From: Astragalus membranaceus
Taxonomy: Eukaryota; Streptophyta; Magnoliopsida; Fabales; Fabaceae
Direction: 5' to 3'
Assembly: GCA_039519185.1 (NCBI GenBank)
Contig: CM076847.1
Coordinates: forward strand, 69,701,521-69,765,520
Length of the DNA stretch: 64,000 bases
Part shown: positions 1 through 11,349 of the stretch, in pieces
Position numbering within the stretch: position 1 is the stretch's first letter
How the letters are laid out: every line of letters begins with the position of its first letter
Program-made: the position numbers and the translations under genes
The notes under the pieces: model-generated
What the model was told of the DNA's origin: nothing
The model's input: the letters and a program-made list of their open reading frames with translations, nothing else
The model's database searches: none

Positions 1-642
1 CATGCAAATTACATGGAGGATCAAACCTACAGAGCAAGGCGTTTGAAAGCCTTTCAAACCTAAGATTGAGAGGAACCTGGTTGTATTCTCAAGGTCTTAT
101 AAGGTTCCATTGGCCCAACAAATCCTAGCCATGTTGTTCACCTTAGAAGAGTGGAGACCGGCCATTCAATTGAACTGTATCTGAAAGAATGCTCCATTTT
201 TCAATTGATAATACCATCCAATTGGAAACCTGACCATTTTCAAGTGAATGTTAAAAATTGATCAGTTTAAATCTATGAACTTATCAGATTTGTAAACTAT
301 TAAGCCAGACACATATCTAAAAGATAATTGTGATTAAAAGGACGCAAGTATTACATCTTAAATTAGCATAGTTTGAGACATGTAGAAAATGACCACTTTA
401 GAAATAGTTGAATCCCTGAGCAGACAAAATTATCACAATGAAAGGAATCAATCCTGCAGAAAGCATTAGTTTATCTACATGGTCGATACCTATCCCAATG
501 TTAATAGGAGATGCAGAAGGCCATAATGTAATCTTTGAGTCATTGCTTCAAAAATTCATCCTAAAAATTCATTCTCATAGGATGGTGAGAACCATAAGGA
601 AAGCTCTTGTTTTGCTACTCAAATCTGTTTTACTTTTGCTTG

Positions 643-829
643 GCTAGTTCAAGGTCTGCATGTGTTATTGCCATTCTCTATTGCTATTCTCTATGACTAG
701 TTCAAGGTCTGCATGTGTGATTGTCATTCTCTATGGTCTTTCCCTTGGCCAATAAATTGTTTCTTCACTGATAAATTGGCCATTTCATTACTAAGAGTGA
801 CAGATAAATTGGCCATTTCATTACCAAGC
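643..829. repeat. Two short tandem duplications
   Basis: A 53-bp unit beginning CTAGTTCAAGGTCTGCATGT starts at 644 and again at 697. A second duplication of ATAAATTGGCCATTTCATTA starts at 771 and 804, 33 bp apart. Both lie inside the presumed CACTA element and have no coding signal. Confidence 0.7.
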
Positions 830-1215
830 ACTCACATTGCAATAAGAGAACTTAAAAAAATAAGATTTGATTAGCATAAGTGTTTTCAATCTAAATATCA
901 TTAATATTGTATCTAATGCTCTTAAGTTTAAAGGTCTGGGTTTATTCATGACAGAAAATTTTCATGTAAAAGCTTTGGGGCGTCATCCTTCTACAAATCT
1001 AAAAATTCATAGATAAACTAATATAATTGTCCACTAAACATTTTATATCAGCAAGAAAGCTATGATTTTTCTTATGAGCAAGAAAGCCACAAACCCCTAT
1101 TCAAGTCTCCATACAAATTCAGAACAGCAAATCTATCATTCAGCAAGAGTGTAGACAAATAAATAATCAAACATGATGCACTCACCCCACTGACAAAAAG
1201 GTAGAGAAAGCTATA

Positions 1216-1235
1216 GACACTATACGTATAGTGTC
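1216..1235. repeat. 20-bp perfect palindrome
   Basis: The arms GACACTATAC and GTATAGTGTC are exact reverse complements with no spacer. No known protein site or element boundary could be assigned. Confidence 0.85.
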
Positions 1236-1559
1236 TCAGTAATGCCTACAATGAAGTTATTTAAAAAAAAGAATTATGAAGCTATCCTATCACATCCTTG
1301 TATAAAACAACATCCTGATTGTAATGAAGATTGTAATGAGAGAATTAAAATAAAATTGTTATTACTACCCATTTAGTATCTTCCTCTAAAGGTGAGAAAA
1401 GAGAGAAACAGTGTAACAGTGAGTGAAGGTAAAAGAAGTATACCTACTTGTGTGTTCCAACAGAATTTCAGTTGATGAAATTTGAGGTGTTCACAAGAAC
1501 AAGCTGTACAGTACATACAAGTAAACAAAATACAGATCAGAGGTTGAAAGTCAAAGAAT

Positions 1560-2390
1560 CTAAGAGAAATCATTGAGAAGAGTGATTTCGTACCTTCGCT
1601 ATGTTCTCGTTCAAGGTTGAGTGCAAGATGAACTCGTCATTTGTACATACAAGTCAAGAAACACAATACAAATCAGTATCTACGATCTAGGGTTTCCAAA
1701 CGAGCAAAATCAGAAGTGAAAACAAAGGGGTTTTCACAATTACCTGTCCTAGAAGTGTTCCGCAGCAACATTGAAGCACTTCCAGTATTCAATCACTGCA
1801 ATCTTTCAAGAATCAGTGAACCCTAGAAGAGAAGCAGTGAGAAGAAGAAGAAGAAGAGAGAGAAGAAAGAGTTACAACAGAGGGAACAGTGAAGGTTTTG
1901 CTGAATACCTTTTCATTGTTCTTGTTCATACTTCCGATTCAAAACCCAGAACTCAGAATACCTGTAAAAACACAAAACAGTGAGTTAGTGTTCGTAAAAA
2001 CAAAATCGAAGAATCAAAGCAGAGGACTTTTGTATTCTACCTTCTGATTCGTGTTCGTGGCTAAAGATTGAAGCTGAAACAGCTTTCAATCAGTGGATTC
2101 TGCTGGGTTTTGTGAAACCCTAGCAGAGCTGCGTTTTGGAGAAGAAGGAAACGGAGTGAGAGAAGAGAGGAGGAAACGAAGTCACGGTGGAGGGAGAGAG
2201 AAAGACCACGGTGCCATGAAAGAGGAGAGGATGAGTAGGGTGCTGAGGCTCAGTGACGAGAGGAGAGCGAAGGCTGAGTCTCTGAGGATCGAAGAAAAAC
2301 ATTTAGGGTTTCAGACTGAGAATGCTAGTACGTGAGAGTGAGAATCGAGAGGAGTGTTCTGAGAGTGAGGCAGTGAAATTCTTTTTTATT
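1560..2390. other. Exon-like or leader-like sequence inside the CACTA element, unresolved
   Basis: This stretch is purine-rich on the plus strand and unlike the AT-rich surroundings. On the minus strand a 60-codon open frame (2120-2302) follows GAAACCCTAA, a context common in plant 5' leaders. It could be the first exon of a CACTA gene reading inward from the 2705 end, or a captured host leader. No protein family is recognised, so no function is assigned. Confidence 0.25.
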
Positions 2391-2391
2391 A

Positions 2392-2660
2392 TTTTAGTAC
2401 TTTAGAAGTCAAGCGAATACACACGCCTGACTTCTAAAGTATTAAAACAGAAACAAATAATTTTACTCTTAATTACAAGTTTGCCACCGCGTCACTTATG
2501 TAGTCAGGCGTAATACACGCCTGACTTCTAAAGTCTACTTTTTTCCCTATTTGTTCACTTTAGAAGTCAGGCGTGTATCCGCTTGACTTTAAAACTCGCG
2601 AGTTTTGCCTTTTAATTACAAGTTTGCCACCGCGTCACTTATGTAGTCAGGCATCTGAGC
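2392..2660. repeat. CACTA subterminal repeat array
   Basis: An inverted pair, TTTAGAAGTCAAGCG and CGCCTGACTTCTAAA, forms a hairpin at 2392-2448. Further copies of the same motif occur in both directions at about 2520-2600 and 2650-2675. A separate block starting AATTACAAGTTTGCCACCGC occurs at about 2470 and 2613. The density next to the CACTAGTG terminus supports a transposase-binding role; that role is inferred from the family. Confidence 0.75.
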
Positions 2661-2705
2661 GCCTGACTTTAAATGTCTAATTCTAATCCCATTTTTGCAC
2701 TAGTG

Positions 2706-3242
2706 AAAAAAGAGGTGATAGGAAAAACTCTATATGTGGCATTGTCTCCTTAAGATGGCATTATTGGAGCTTTCCCTTAAGGATAAAAAGATGATGAGGG
2801 CGAAAAATGCCTCTTAACCGATCCTATTTCACCTTTTTCGAAGAGAGGTATGATGTTATTGATCGGAGAGAGTTGTTCTCTAATGTTTAAGATTTGTGGA
2901 AAGAATTCCTTATGATTCCTAATTAATTTGACTTGAAAATCAATTACTTCCTCTGAATTTGTGAATTAAATACCCCATCAGTTTCATATCTATTGATGCT
3001 TAATTAGTTTCTTGTTTTGTAAATCTAATATCTAATAATGTTTTCCCCCAATATTATACCATTAATTGGGATAAAAAACTATGATACAATTAAAGACAAC
3101 TACAAAGAATTAAATACTTACAATCAATTTAGTATTTCTTAGCCTGATATGAGGTTATTTTTGTGGTAGCTGAATTTGATTATCTTAAAGTGGTGCATGT
3201 TATGCATTGTTTTTTAAGTATCAATTCTTGTTTTGGCATGAT
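2706..3242. other. AT-rich intergenic sequence
   Basis: No open frame, RNA gene or repeat boundary can be supported here. Confidence 0.5.
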
Positions 3243-3560
3243 TTAGATCCCATTTGTTACAATTTTTTTTTTATGAGAAAATCACTTTTTTAACAAAAAA
3301 AATTATTTTTAGTGATCCCGATTGTGTTCGTTTCAGCTTTAATGAAAAATTATTTTCTTAAAAAAAACCAGTTTTATCCTTAAAATGAGAATATGTTTGA
3401 GTAGCTTCCCATAAAAATCATTTTTTAAATAATTTTTTTTTAAAATAAGTGATTTTTAGTATGCTACACACACAAAACAACTTATCATTTTCTTAAAAAT
3501 CTCTAAATTATTTAACAACAAAATCACTAATTTTTTATCCGTAACAAATGGGCCCTAATC
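3243..3560. mobile_element. MITE-like inverted-repeat element
   Basis: The left end reads TAGATCCCATTTGTTAC (about 3243) and the right end is its inverted form, GTAACAAATGGGCCCTA (3541-3557). Both are followed inward by T- or A-rich stretches and an ATCAC/GTGAT motif. The interior is AT-rich and non-coding. No clean direct target duplication was found, so the superfamily is not assigned. Confidence 0.5.
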
Positions 3561-3599
3561 AGATTGTAAAGCAATTTCATCTAGGTTTCATAATTTTTG

Positions 3600-4075
3600 T
3601 GTATGTCATAATAGGGTACCTCATGAAATGGGTAGCATCTTTGGGGTTGGATGGTGTTGTTTTTGAACTAGATGCCAAAAGTATTATTGACAGCTTTTAA
3701 TCAAATAAGGCAGATAATTCTGAATTTGGAGCAATTGTTTCTCATTGTAAGAATTTTAATAGCTCAACTTTTATAAACTCGATGGTAGAGTTTACTAAGA
3801 GACAAACAAATGAGGTTGCTCATACTCTTGCAAAGGTAACCTCAAATAGTGCATGTTTTAAATTTCCAGTTTAATCATGCATGAAATGCAGTTTAACTTT
3901 GTTTGCATCAAAAAATAAATAAATAAAAATAGGGTTGCTCGTGATCTAGCAAAATATGCTCTTTATTGGTAATTTTTTTGGATGTATTGAAGAAACACCT
4001 ACTTGTATCGCTATGGCATTATCCTCAAATTTGAGGGGCCTCGTTTGAGAGAATGCATTTTCCCGGAAAAAAAAA
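3600..4075 (+). pseudogene. LINE 3' end, RNase H-like (RVT_3) remnant
   Basis: From about 3631 one frame reads VASLGLDGVVFELDAKSII, followed after an in-frame TAA by a region ending TNEVAHTLAKVTS. These are the DAKS and NEVAH.LAK motifs of the RNase H-like domain at the C terminus of plant L1-type LINEs. A second, shifted block with an ARDLAK motif follows near 3950. The sequence ends TTTTCCCGG plus nine A residues (4067-4075), a LINE poly-A tail. It is 5'-truncated and dead. Confidence 0.7.
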
Positions 4076-5400
4076 TAGAGTTTCTTAATTTCGATGCCCT
4101 AACCATTAATACAACGTTTTATAATTGTGTTTCAGTCATATAACTTTTTTCTGGAATTGTTTTTCACTTATATAAACATTACTTTTTGAATTGAAGAAAA
4201 ATCATAAATAACAATAGATACGTAACAGGAGGAAAACTCGGTATTGGCAAGTGCGAGATTTTGTTCTTAAGCACGAGCGCAAATTAGTCTTTTTTTTTTT
4301 TTGTTTTAAAATTTATGACCCCTCTTCTATTCCAATGACAATGAGACCCATCTTCTTGTAGCAATGATGATAGATAATTGATCATATAAACGTTAATGGA
4401 CTTCATTCATGCCTGCTTTAATGATAACTTAACTTATGGGTCATTTTACATTTTTACCTCAGAGGCATTTCAAGTTTTTATGAACATACATGGAAAGCTA
4501 GGATAAATGCAGAATTGAAATGATGGGATGAATTGTCGTTTATGAGAGTTAAAGCAAACAAGAGTTATTAAATTGAGGAAGACTCTACTATAGTGCGCAT
4601 GTCTGGTCAATTTCTCATCATATTTACAGAAAAGACATATCCATGTTATAATTTTATGTACGATCTTAAGATTATGAGTTCAATTTTCCCAGCCACAAGG
4701 GAGTTAGTCTGATTTTTAGGAGACATGAGATAAAGTTAAAATAATTAATATCTTAAATAAATTTTATTAATTTTTATTTACCTTCTTTAACTTTTGGTAT
4801 ATTTTGATGTGTGTGCCATAATTTCACACGCACAAGTTTATGAATATGTATTCTAAGAAAGTACAGTAATGTGTACATGAATTGAATTCAAAATGGGGAA
4901 CAAGAAATGGAATCTTTTGGCCTAAACAAACAAACAAAAGAAAGAAAGAAAAGGGAAATAAAGATGAAAGGTTTATATACAATGCTATGGTACTGTTTCA
5001 TAGATTTCAACACATGAATCCTTCACTTTCTCTTTTTATTTTGAAAAAAGAGAAAAGAAAGAATCGTTTAGTAGGTGAAAGCAATTGAAGTCTTTGTCTA
5101 GTAGATACCAATATCTTTATACAAGCAACAGAGAAAAAAATTGTTCCATATTTTTTTGTTTTTATTTTTCCACGTTTAATTTGCTTTCGGTAGGATTAAA
5201 AAGTGTAAAGAAAATTCCATAATCCTAATTGTGCTCTTCAAGTTAAGGGAAAGTAAAGAAAATTCATGGAAACTATTTTTGTTTTTTACTTTTTATTTTG
5301 GAGAAAACTTTTTTTCAGAATCTTATTATAGGGAAAACTTAAATGCACTTTTATCAAAGTATTTTTATAAGCAAAAATTATATTAATGAGAGTACTAGAG
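4076..5400. other. AT-rich intergenic sequence, no gene seen
   Basis: The open frame at 4882-5088 is low-complexity lysine-rich translation of A-rich DNA. No repeat boundary or RNA gene is recognised. Confidence 0.5.
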
Positions 5401-5404
5401 ATTA

Positions 5405-6265
5405 TTGTCACTTCACTGACGTATCCAGAACCCTGGCCCAGGATGGTCAGGGGATTTAATTTAATAATAAAATTTTAAAGTATAATATATATATATATGA
5501 TTTAATTTATATTCATCATCGTAGCACAAATTTTTTTACGTCCGCCAATCAAAACAACACAACATAAAAATTGTTTGACTTTATCTCACCTACCTTAAAA
5601 GTTTTTAAGGTGATGGTGTATACAAATTAAACATATTTTGCTCTTCTAATGTAGTAATTTTGGTTAATGTGATTATTTCATTGCGCTTTTGGTCGCTAAA
5701 AATCATAGATTTTACAATTTTAGTCCTCCATTTTCCCAAAATTCACGATTTTTGAGGACCAAAAATGCAAATAATTCATAATTTTGAGAATAAAAACTAC
5801 AAAATTAAGAAAAATGGGGACTAAAATTGTCAAAAGTAAAATGCAAGGACCAAATCATTATATTTGTTTGTGATAATAATAGACTAATAGGACTTAAACT
5901 AATAGACTTGTTATTGTTCTTTTATCTCCTTAGACAAATAAACTTAGTTGGAGTAGCTAAATAACATATTATTGGGTAGTTAAATATAAAATATCCCCAA
6001 TTATTCAAATACATATGTTATTTTTGAGGTAGCCACCCCAAAGTTACACTACCAACCGCTCCTAAAACTACAACAGGAAAGAGTAGCTAGAAATAGAAAG
6101 AAAATAATAGAAGCAAAGAAAATAATAGAAGCAAGGTCTGCAAAAAACAAAATTAAGAGTATCAAAATTTATTTCTCATAAAAATATTAGTGCAAAATTT
6201 TAAATTTGTGGATGTGCAGGTGCACATGCCACATTGTGAAGTGTATGTAAGTCCGCCCCTTCACT
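5405..6265. repeat. Unclassified interspersed repeat with an internal inverted repeat
   Basis: Within this stretch 5671-5863 forms an imperfect inverted repeat: the left arm contains TTTTGGTC and ACAATTTTAGTCC, the right arm GGACTAAAATTGT and GGACCAAA. It resembles a MITE or the TIR region of a DNA transposon. The flanks (CTGACGTATCCAGAACCCTG near 5418, GTAAGTCCGCCCCTTCAC near 6248) look like parts of one older repeat, but I cannot name its family. Confidence 0.35.
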
Positions 6266-6494
6266 TGTATTTAATTTTCCGTGATGCAATACTATTGATG
6301 CCTTCAATAGTGAACTTCTTTTGATGATGTCTAACGAAAATATTGAATTAATCTCAAAAAAAAAATATTGAAGTTTTTAAAACAAACTCCATCATTAGAT
6401 CGCTCTTTAAATCTTTAGTTTTACAGTGGTTTTACTTTTATAAACATTAAAAAAGCTTGAAACAAGGAAGGGTATCTATGTATCTCCAAAATAT

Positions 6495-6676
6495 GAAGTA
6501 ATGGCATAAGTACCCGGGTCTCTTAATTATTTGGTCCTAAGTTCGATCTCTGGCGGTGTATATGGAAAAACATTTGTTGGGAGAGGACGTCAATCTCTTA
6601 AATGGATTTCCGATACCTAGAAGGATAATTAGTCTCCACAATCACCGTGGATGATATATTGATTTACCAAAAAAAA
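6495..6676 (+). mobile_element. tRNA-derived SINE-like sequence
   Basis: TGGCATAAGTACCCGGG (about 6502) resembles a Pol III A box. GTTCGATCTCTGG about 38 bp downstream matches a B box. The unrelated body ends in GATTTACC and an A-rich tail. That layout is the plant SINE pattern. There is no tRNA cloverleaf, so this is not a tRNA gene. No flanking target duplication was confirmed. Confidence 0.5.
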
Positions 6677-6979
6677 TCTGCTTCAAAAATTCAGTGTTAC
6701 AGATAAAATTTATTTAGACTGAGTATCCATAAACGTAGAAGATAAAGTGTGAGATGAAATTGGCACTTAAACTAATTTATAAAAATAAAACAATATATAT
6801 GAACATTGATTGCAATTAATACTTAAAAATGAGAAAGAATGTTCATTTAAAAGATAAATGAGAAATTTAAATAAAGAAATAAAATAAAAAGGAGAGAAAA
6901 AAATAAAACACTATAAACTACAAATTCAAATGTTACTTCAAGTAGTGTTTGAAAAACGCGATTAACTCGTAAAAAAATG

Positions 6980-7040
6980 CTACTCCCTCCATCCCTTATT
7001 TTTTGATGTTTTAGCCTTGTAATTTTGTCCAATTTTTTTT
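6980..7040. mobile_element. Stowaway (Tc1/mariner MITE) terminus, truncated
   Basis: TACTCCCTCCATCCC matches the well-known Stowaway terminal repeat, preceded by a TA-type junction. No inverted partner was found in the next few hundred bases, so only one end appears to remain. Confidence 0.45.
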
Positions 7041-7189
7041 GATGTTTTACAAATCTAATGCTTATTTAACCATTTACTTCCAACTATACCCTTAATAAAT
7101 CAAGAGACTAATATCATTGAGTCTTTACTAGGCACAAATACCAAAACTAATATGTCATCACTTTTAAATTGAAAGGAAAACAAACAAAA

Positions 7190-7836
7190 AATAATCGAGG
7201 AAAGTCAGACCCCACAAAAGGGAAACCCCCAAAAGTAGTACCTACCTCCTAGAAATACGGTCAATAGAATCAACATACCACTCATAAAATAAACAAGAGG
7301 GAGAACTACCATAGCTTGGAACCTCCGCCAAGAAAGGAATAATATCCTGTCAAAAAAGAACTCCCAAAATCAGGAAAACCTCCACAAAAATACATTTGTT
7401 TCATAAGTCTCAAATAGCCCAGAGAGTAGAATGCCAGATAAGTATCAAACCACGCCTGCACCTAGACGAACCACCAATATGGATGAACTGAAAAAACTAG
7501 GACATAATATCCTGCTGCATGACAAAGTCGAAGCCTAGCCAACTGACGATAACATACCAAATAACAGCAGCAAATCCGCACCTACAAAAGGATGGAGGGA
7601 GAACTCCTTAAAAGACCCACAAAAAATGCAGACTGTAGCGTCCAAATACGAAATCACCCCTCCACTAAAGAGATTAGACCGAGTAGATACTCTATCCAAG
7701 AGAAGTTGCCAACAGAAGGAAACAACCTTATAAAGAGAACAACTCTTCCGAACCATGTTTAGAGCCCAAAGCACTTGATCAGAAAGCCTTAGAACTAGGG
7801 AAGACGACTTAGAGAGAAGATGAAACACATAAGCCA
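7190..7836 (-). pseudogene. LINE 3' portion with zf-RVT domain, cut from its 5' portion
   Basis: On the minus strand, 7837-7535 encodes a frame with SFCWQLLLDRVSTR and CIFCGS, the core of the zf-RVT zinc-binding domain that follows reverse transcriptase in plant LINEs. Toward 7190 the frame shifts, but a region rich in tryptophan like the LINE C terminus (I.WH...WAI) can still be read. The coding sequence is broken at 7837-7844 by the hAT-like element; its 5' neighbour is the minus-strand LINE sequence from 45013 upward. Confidence 0.7.
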
Positions 7837-8047
7837 TCGATAACCAAGGTAATCAAAACCGAATCGGACATTAAACTGGATGAGGTAGCGGTTCAAGCTT
7901 GTTGGGGTTCAGCCGGTTGAATCGGGGGTCGAACCGGAATTAATTAAATAGATTATTTAATATTTTTTACAATATATAAAGGAGAAAAAACAAAAAAAAA
8001 TTATAATATGACATACTAAAATTATAATATTCAAAAATCATAGATAC

Positions 8048-8262
8048 TGTTGTGAAATAAGAGATAAAAGACCAAGAAAAAGAATGGAAGATGAGAGATT
8101 TTCTATTTGCTTCAAGTGCACAAATATACATAGAAGATAGTCCTAGTTATAGGGTAGGGGATTGGTAAGTGAGTGGTTTACATTAAGAGGCCACTACACT
8201 AGAGAGTAATGAGAAAGAGGGAGAAGGGTAGTGGACATCCACTAATATAAATATTCATAACA
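8048..8262 (-). repeat. Copia 3' LTR (left copy)
   Basis: This 215-bp LTR runs from TGTTGTGAAA to TTCATAACA. It matches the interrupted right copy (35378-35582 plus 44641-44650) with only scattered differences. A minus-strand TATA-like CCCTATAACTAGG lies at about 8138-8150. Confidence 0.85.
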
Positions 8263-8272
8263 CTCCCCCTTG
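8263..8272 (-). other. Copia polypurine tract
   Basis: CTCCCCCTT on the plus strand gives AAGGGGGAG on the minus strand, directly beside the 3' LTR, where plus-strand DNA synthesis is primed. Confidence 0.7.
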
Positions 8273-8386
8273 GATGTCCACCGAGGATATGCCTCATTAA
8301 AACCTTACTAGAAAAACCCAGTGGGATAAAAATCTAGCGAAGGAAAAATAGTACAATATCCTGCTAGTGGGAACTACCTCGTTAAA
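8273..8386 (-). other. Copia 3' untranslated region, left piece
   Basis: The AAACCCAGTGGGATAAAA block here is echoed at 19267-19285 (AAACCCAGTGGGACAAAA), showing that both sides of the chromovirus belong to one copia 3' region. No coding potential. Confidence 0.65.
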
Positions 8387-8849
8387 TGTAACACCCCGGT
8401 ATTTTTATCGACAAAAAAATGCCCGGGTGCACATTAGTAACACATCAGAGATATACAAGTCCTGCATAATTACTGAACACTGCAACATAATTTTTCACTG
8501 AATGACAACCAGGCAGTCTTATTATACATAAGACCATAAAAAGGTTCTCAGACCATAATATTCAGCAACTATTGTATTCAGTATTTTACAAGAAAGCGGA
8601 AATCTAAAAACATCACACTAAAACCATAGTGTTGTGATACATAGACAACAGAAGGAAAACAAACTTAAACATAAAGCTAAGTCATCATCCATCTCACAGG
8701 GCCACCTACTCGTGCCTCTGAGGTTTCTTCTGTCCCTGTTTCTCTGTAAAACAACAACATATAAACAATGAGATACAATCTCAGTGAGTTCTACCGAGAC
8801 CACTACTAACACTCTCGGTCCAATTATGAAATCATTTCAACCTTACACG

Positions 8850-9062
8850 GCACCGATTGCGCGAACGCTACATACCCGGTGAACCGCGTTATTTAACCTT
8901 TGACAGATCATCGACTGCGCGAACGCTACATACCCGATGAACCTGTTACAACCAAGTACGACACCGACTGCACGAACGCTACATACCCGGTATTCGCACA
9001 ACAAACAATTCAACACACCACCGACTGCGCGAATGCTACATACCCGGTGAACCACCTTACCA
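8850..9062. repeat. Tandem repeats in the chromovirus LTR
   Basis: Four imperfect copies, about 55-60 bp apart, share CGACTGCGCGAACGCTACAT and CCCGGTGAACC. The same array is present at 17677-17880 in the partner LTR, so it predates this insertion. Confidence 0.8.
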
Positions 9063-9067
9063 ATAGT

Positions 9068-9072
9068 ACTTT
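9068..9072. repeat. Target-site duplication ACTTT (left copy)
   Basis: Five bases identical to 11236-11240 on the other side of the solo LTR. Confidence 0.85.
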
Positions 9073-11235
9073 TGTAACACCCCATTTCTACCCGGCAAAA
9101 TAATGCAAAAATATCAGAGTTCATCAAAATCTTTTTCAACAAACAATGGAGTGCCACATATACTTCGTGAAAACAACAACGAGTTAATTCGCTTTTGAAA
9201 ACAGTTATATAACACGTTTGGATGAACCGATAAAACAACCATTTTAATCCTCAGAAATAATTCATCTTTAAAAAAACTACGCAACGGATTCACAACAAGT
9301 CAAATTAAATAATTGTTGCATCTTAACAACTCAAGACAGCTCAGAAAACATCAAAACAGCAACATAACAGCTTAAAGCTCCAACAACGAAATAACAAGGC
9401 AAACAGTATTAAAACACGTGTTCATTCCCCCCCGAGTGTTACATATCAGAGCGACGACACCGGCTCGATCAAACGAAGGTGAACTGCCTTCATTTGGGAT
9501 TACCTGCACGTTACCAACACTGGGGTAACATTCAAACAGAAGGGGTGAGATATCGCACTATATAATCGGATACATGAAAAACAATATATAATTCAGGTCA
9601 ATTCATCACTTAACAGCAGTCAAAATCATCTCAATCACATAAGTATGCACATAATGCGAAACGTGACTCAACTCAGGGCCACCGTCCTATAATGCATGTG
9701 GTACCATAATTCAAGCCCGTAAATAGGGGTATCAACATCGCAAAATCGTCGTCATGGTTTGAGCATAGCTCCATCGTAAAAATATGCTATGCATGCGACG
9801 CTATGTAAATGCACGAACAAATAACAACGGTTACATAGCAACGCACAACATCAGAAAGCAACATTGGCCGTAGGCCTACAACACATCACCTGCCAATGAA
9901 TAGAGGCAAATTCGTCTTCGTACAACCATCGTCGTCAACAATTTAGAACTTGGCAATTTTCAACATTTTGGCAACATCGCAATATTTTAGCAACTTTCAA
10001 CATTTTGGCAACATCGCAATAATTTAGCAACTTTCAACATTTTGGCAATTTTGGGCCTAATCACATATTCAACATCATTTTAAGTAACAATCGTGAGATT
10101 CACATTTGAGCAGCCACACTTGGCGCCCTTGGCGCCCACTGCGCCAAGCAACACAATTGGCAGCCAAACTGGCGCCCAGCAACGCAACACAGCACAAGGC
10201 AGCCAGATACTGGCGCCCATGGCGCCCCTGCGCCAGACACAGCAAGCAACAACAGAAATTGGGCGGCCAATCTTGGCGCCCTTGGCACCCATGCGCCAAG
10301 ACAGCACAGCCACAGCAACAGGGCAGCCACAACCTTGGCGCCTTTGGCGCCCATGCGCCTGAACAACACCTAAAACAGCAATTAGGCAGCCACCACCTTG
10401 GCGCCCATGCGCCAGAACAACATCGAAAACAGCAACTGGGCAGCCAGGATTTTGGCGCCCTTGGCGCCCATGCGCCAGGAATCTGCAAGACAGCAACACA
10501 CAACAGCAAGATGGCGCCCATGGCGCCCAGCAACATTTCAGGAACAGCGCCCATGGCGCCCAGCGACAGGACATGGCAACCAACATGGCGCCCTTGGCGC
10601 CCCTGCGCCAGAACACTACACACACAGAATGGCTCCCAGGAAGGCGCCCACCCACACAAACACAGGACGGCGCCCATGGCGCCCTGCGACAGGATTAAAA
10701 ACGGCGCCCATGGCGCCCATGACCAGAATTTCGATTCCAACACATCATCAAGCATGTTCAATCATGTTCAGTCATCATCAATCATGTTCAATCATCATAT
10801 AAAAATTCAATACCTACAACTAGGGTCTTCTAACTTAATCACACCTAGGGTTCCATCAACCTTTCTACATAGAGCCCTTCATACACCCAATTATAGAGAT
10901 AGAACCCCACCCTTACCTTAGCCTTTGGAGAACTCCAAGCCTTGCCCTAGCTCTCTCTCCTCTTCGCTGCGCCTCTCCTCTCTTCTCTTCTCTCCAATTT
11001 TATTTTTTTTATCCTTCTAAATGAGCAAAACCCTAACCTAATCCCTTATATACTCATTTAATCCTATGGGCTTTTCCTTAGCTTATGCGACTTAATCATG
11101 GGCCTCACTAATACTTCTCATTTTAATAATCCCAACCCCACCAATAGGTCCACATATACTAGCATTATTATTATTTTATTATTTTTCTACTAATTAAATT
11201 CCCAAACAATTCAATTAAATTTTTAGGGCGTTACA
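9073..11235 (-). mobile_element. Solo LTR of another Ty3/gypsy element
   Basis: A 2163-bp sequence starts TGTAACACCCCATTTC and ends GGGCGTTACA. It is flanked by the perfect duplication ACTTT (9068-9072 and 11236-11240), and the partner LTR reads straight across this site (near 17895). No gag, pol, primer-binding site or second LTR is present, so recombination between LTRs has removed the rest. A TATA-like GTATATAAGGG on the minus strand lies at about 11043-11053. Confidence 0.85.
10105..10735. repeat. GGCGCC-rich minisatellite inside the solo LTR
   Basis: The motif TTGGCGCCCTTGGCGCCCAT and shorter forms such as GGCGCCCATGGCGCC recur about every 20-90 bp, separated by A/C-rich linkers containing CAACA and GCAGCCA. 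The local GC content is far above the surroundings. Because the repeat contains few stop triplets, long frames are open on both strands (e.g. 10106-10921 plus, 10075-10761 minus); these are compositional and not genes. Confidence 0.85.
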
Positions 11236-11301
11236 ACTTTCCCTATTGCAAGAGGCCTAGGGTAAGGGAAAGTTGTAGATATATATGGGTCGTCACCCAA
11301 C

Positions 11302-11349
<48 letters not shown>

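Larger units (their letters stand above)
1..2705 (-). mobile_element. CACTA (En/Spm) DNA transposon, one end only
   Basis: The sequence CACTAGTG lies at 2698-2705. Read on the minus strand it begins CACTAGTGCAAAAATGGG, the form of a CACTA terminal repeat. Just inside it (2392-2660) are repeated and inverted copies of a TTTAGAAGTCAGGCG motif, the kind of subterminal array that CACTA transposases bind. CACTAGTG is itself palindromic, so orientation is decided only by the repeats lying to its left. The other end was not found and probably lies outside the window. No transposase domain is recognisable in 1-2390. Confidence 0.6.

Noticed and set aside
6495..6676. Possible tRNA gene
   Set aside because: Box A and B motifs are present, but no cloverleaf, anticodon arm or paired acceptor stem can be drawn; SINE-like fits better.
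8843..9238. Minus-strand frame of 131 codons, and a similar one at 17668-17880
   Set aside because: They translate the tandem repeats of the chromovirus LTR (repeated HRVCSVRA-type text).
10075..10921. Long overlapping open frames on both strands (up to 271 codons)
   Set aside because: They lie wholly in the GGCGCC minisatellite, are open in several frames at once, and translate to repeats of Ala, Pro, Trp and Arg. They result from composition and are not genes.
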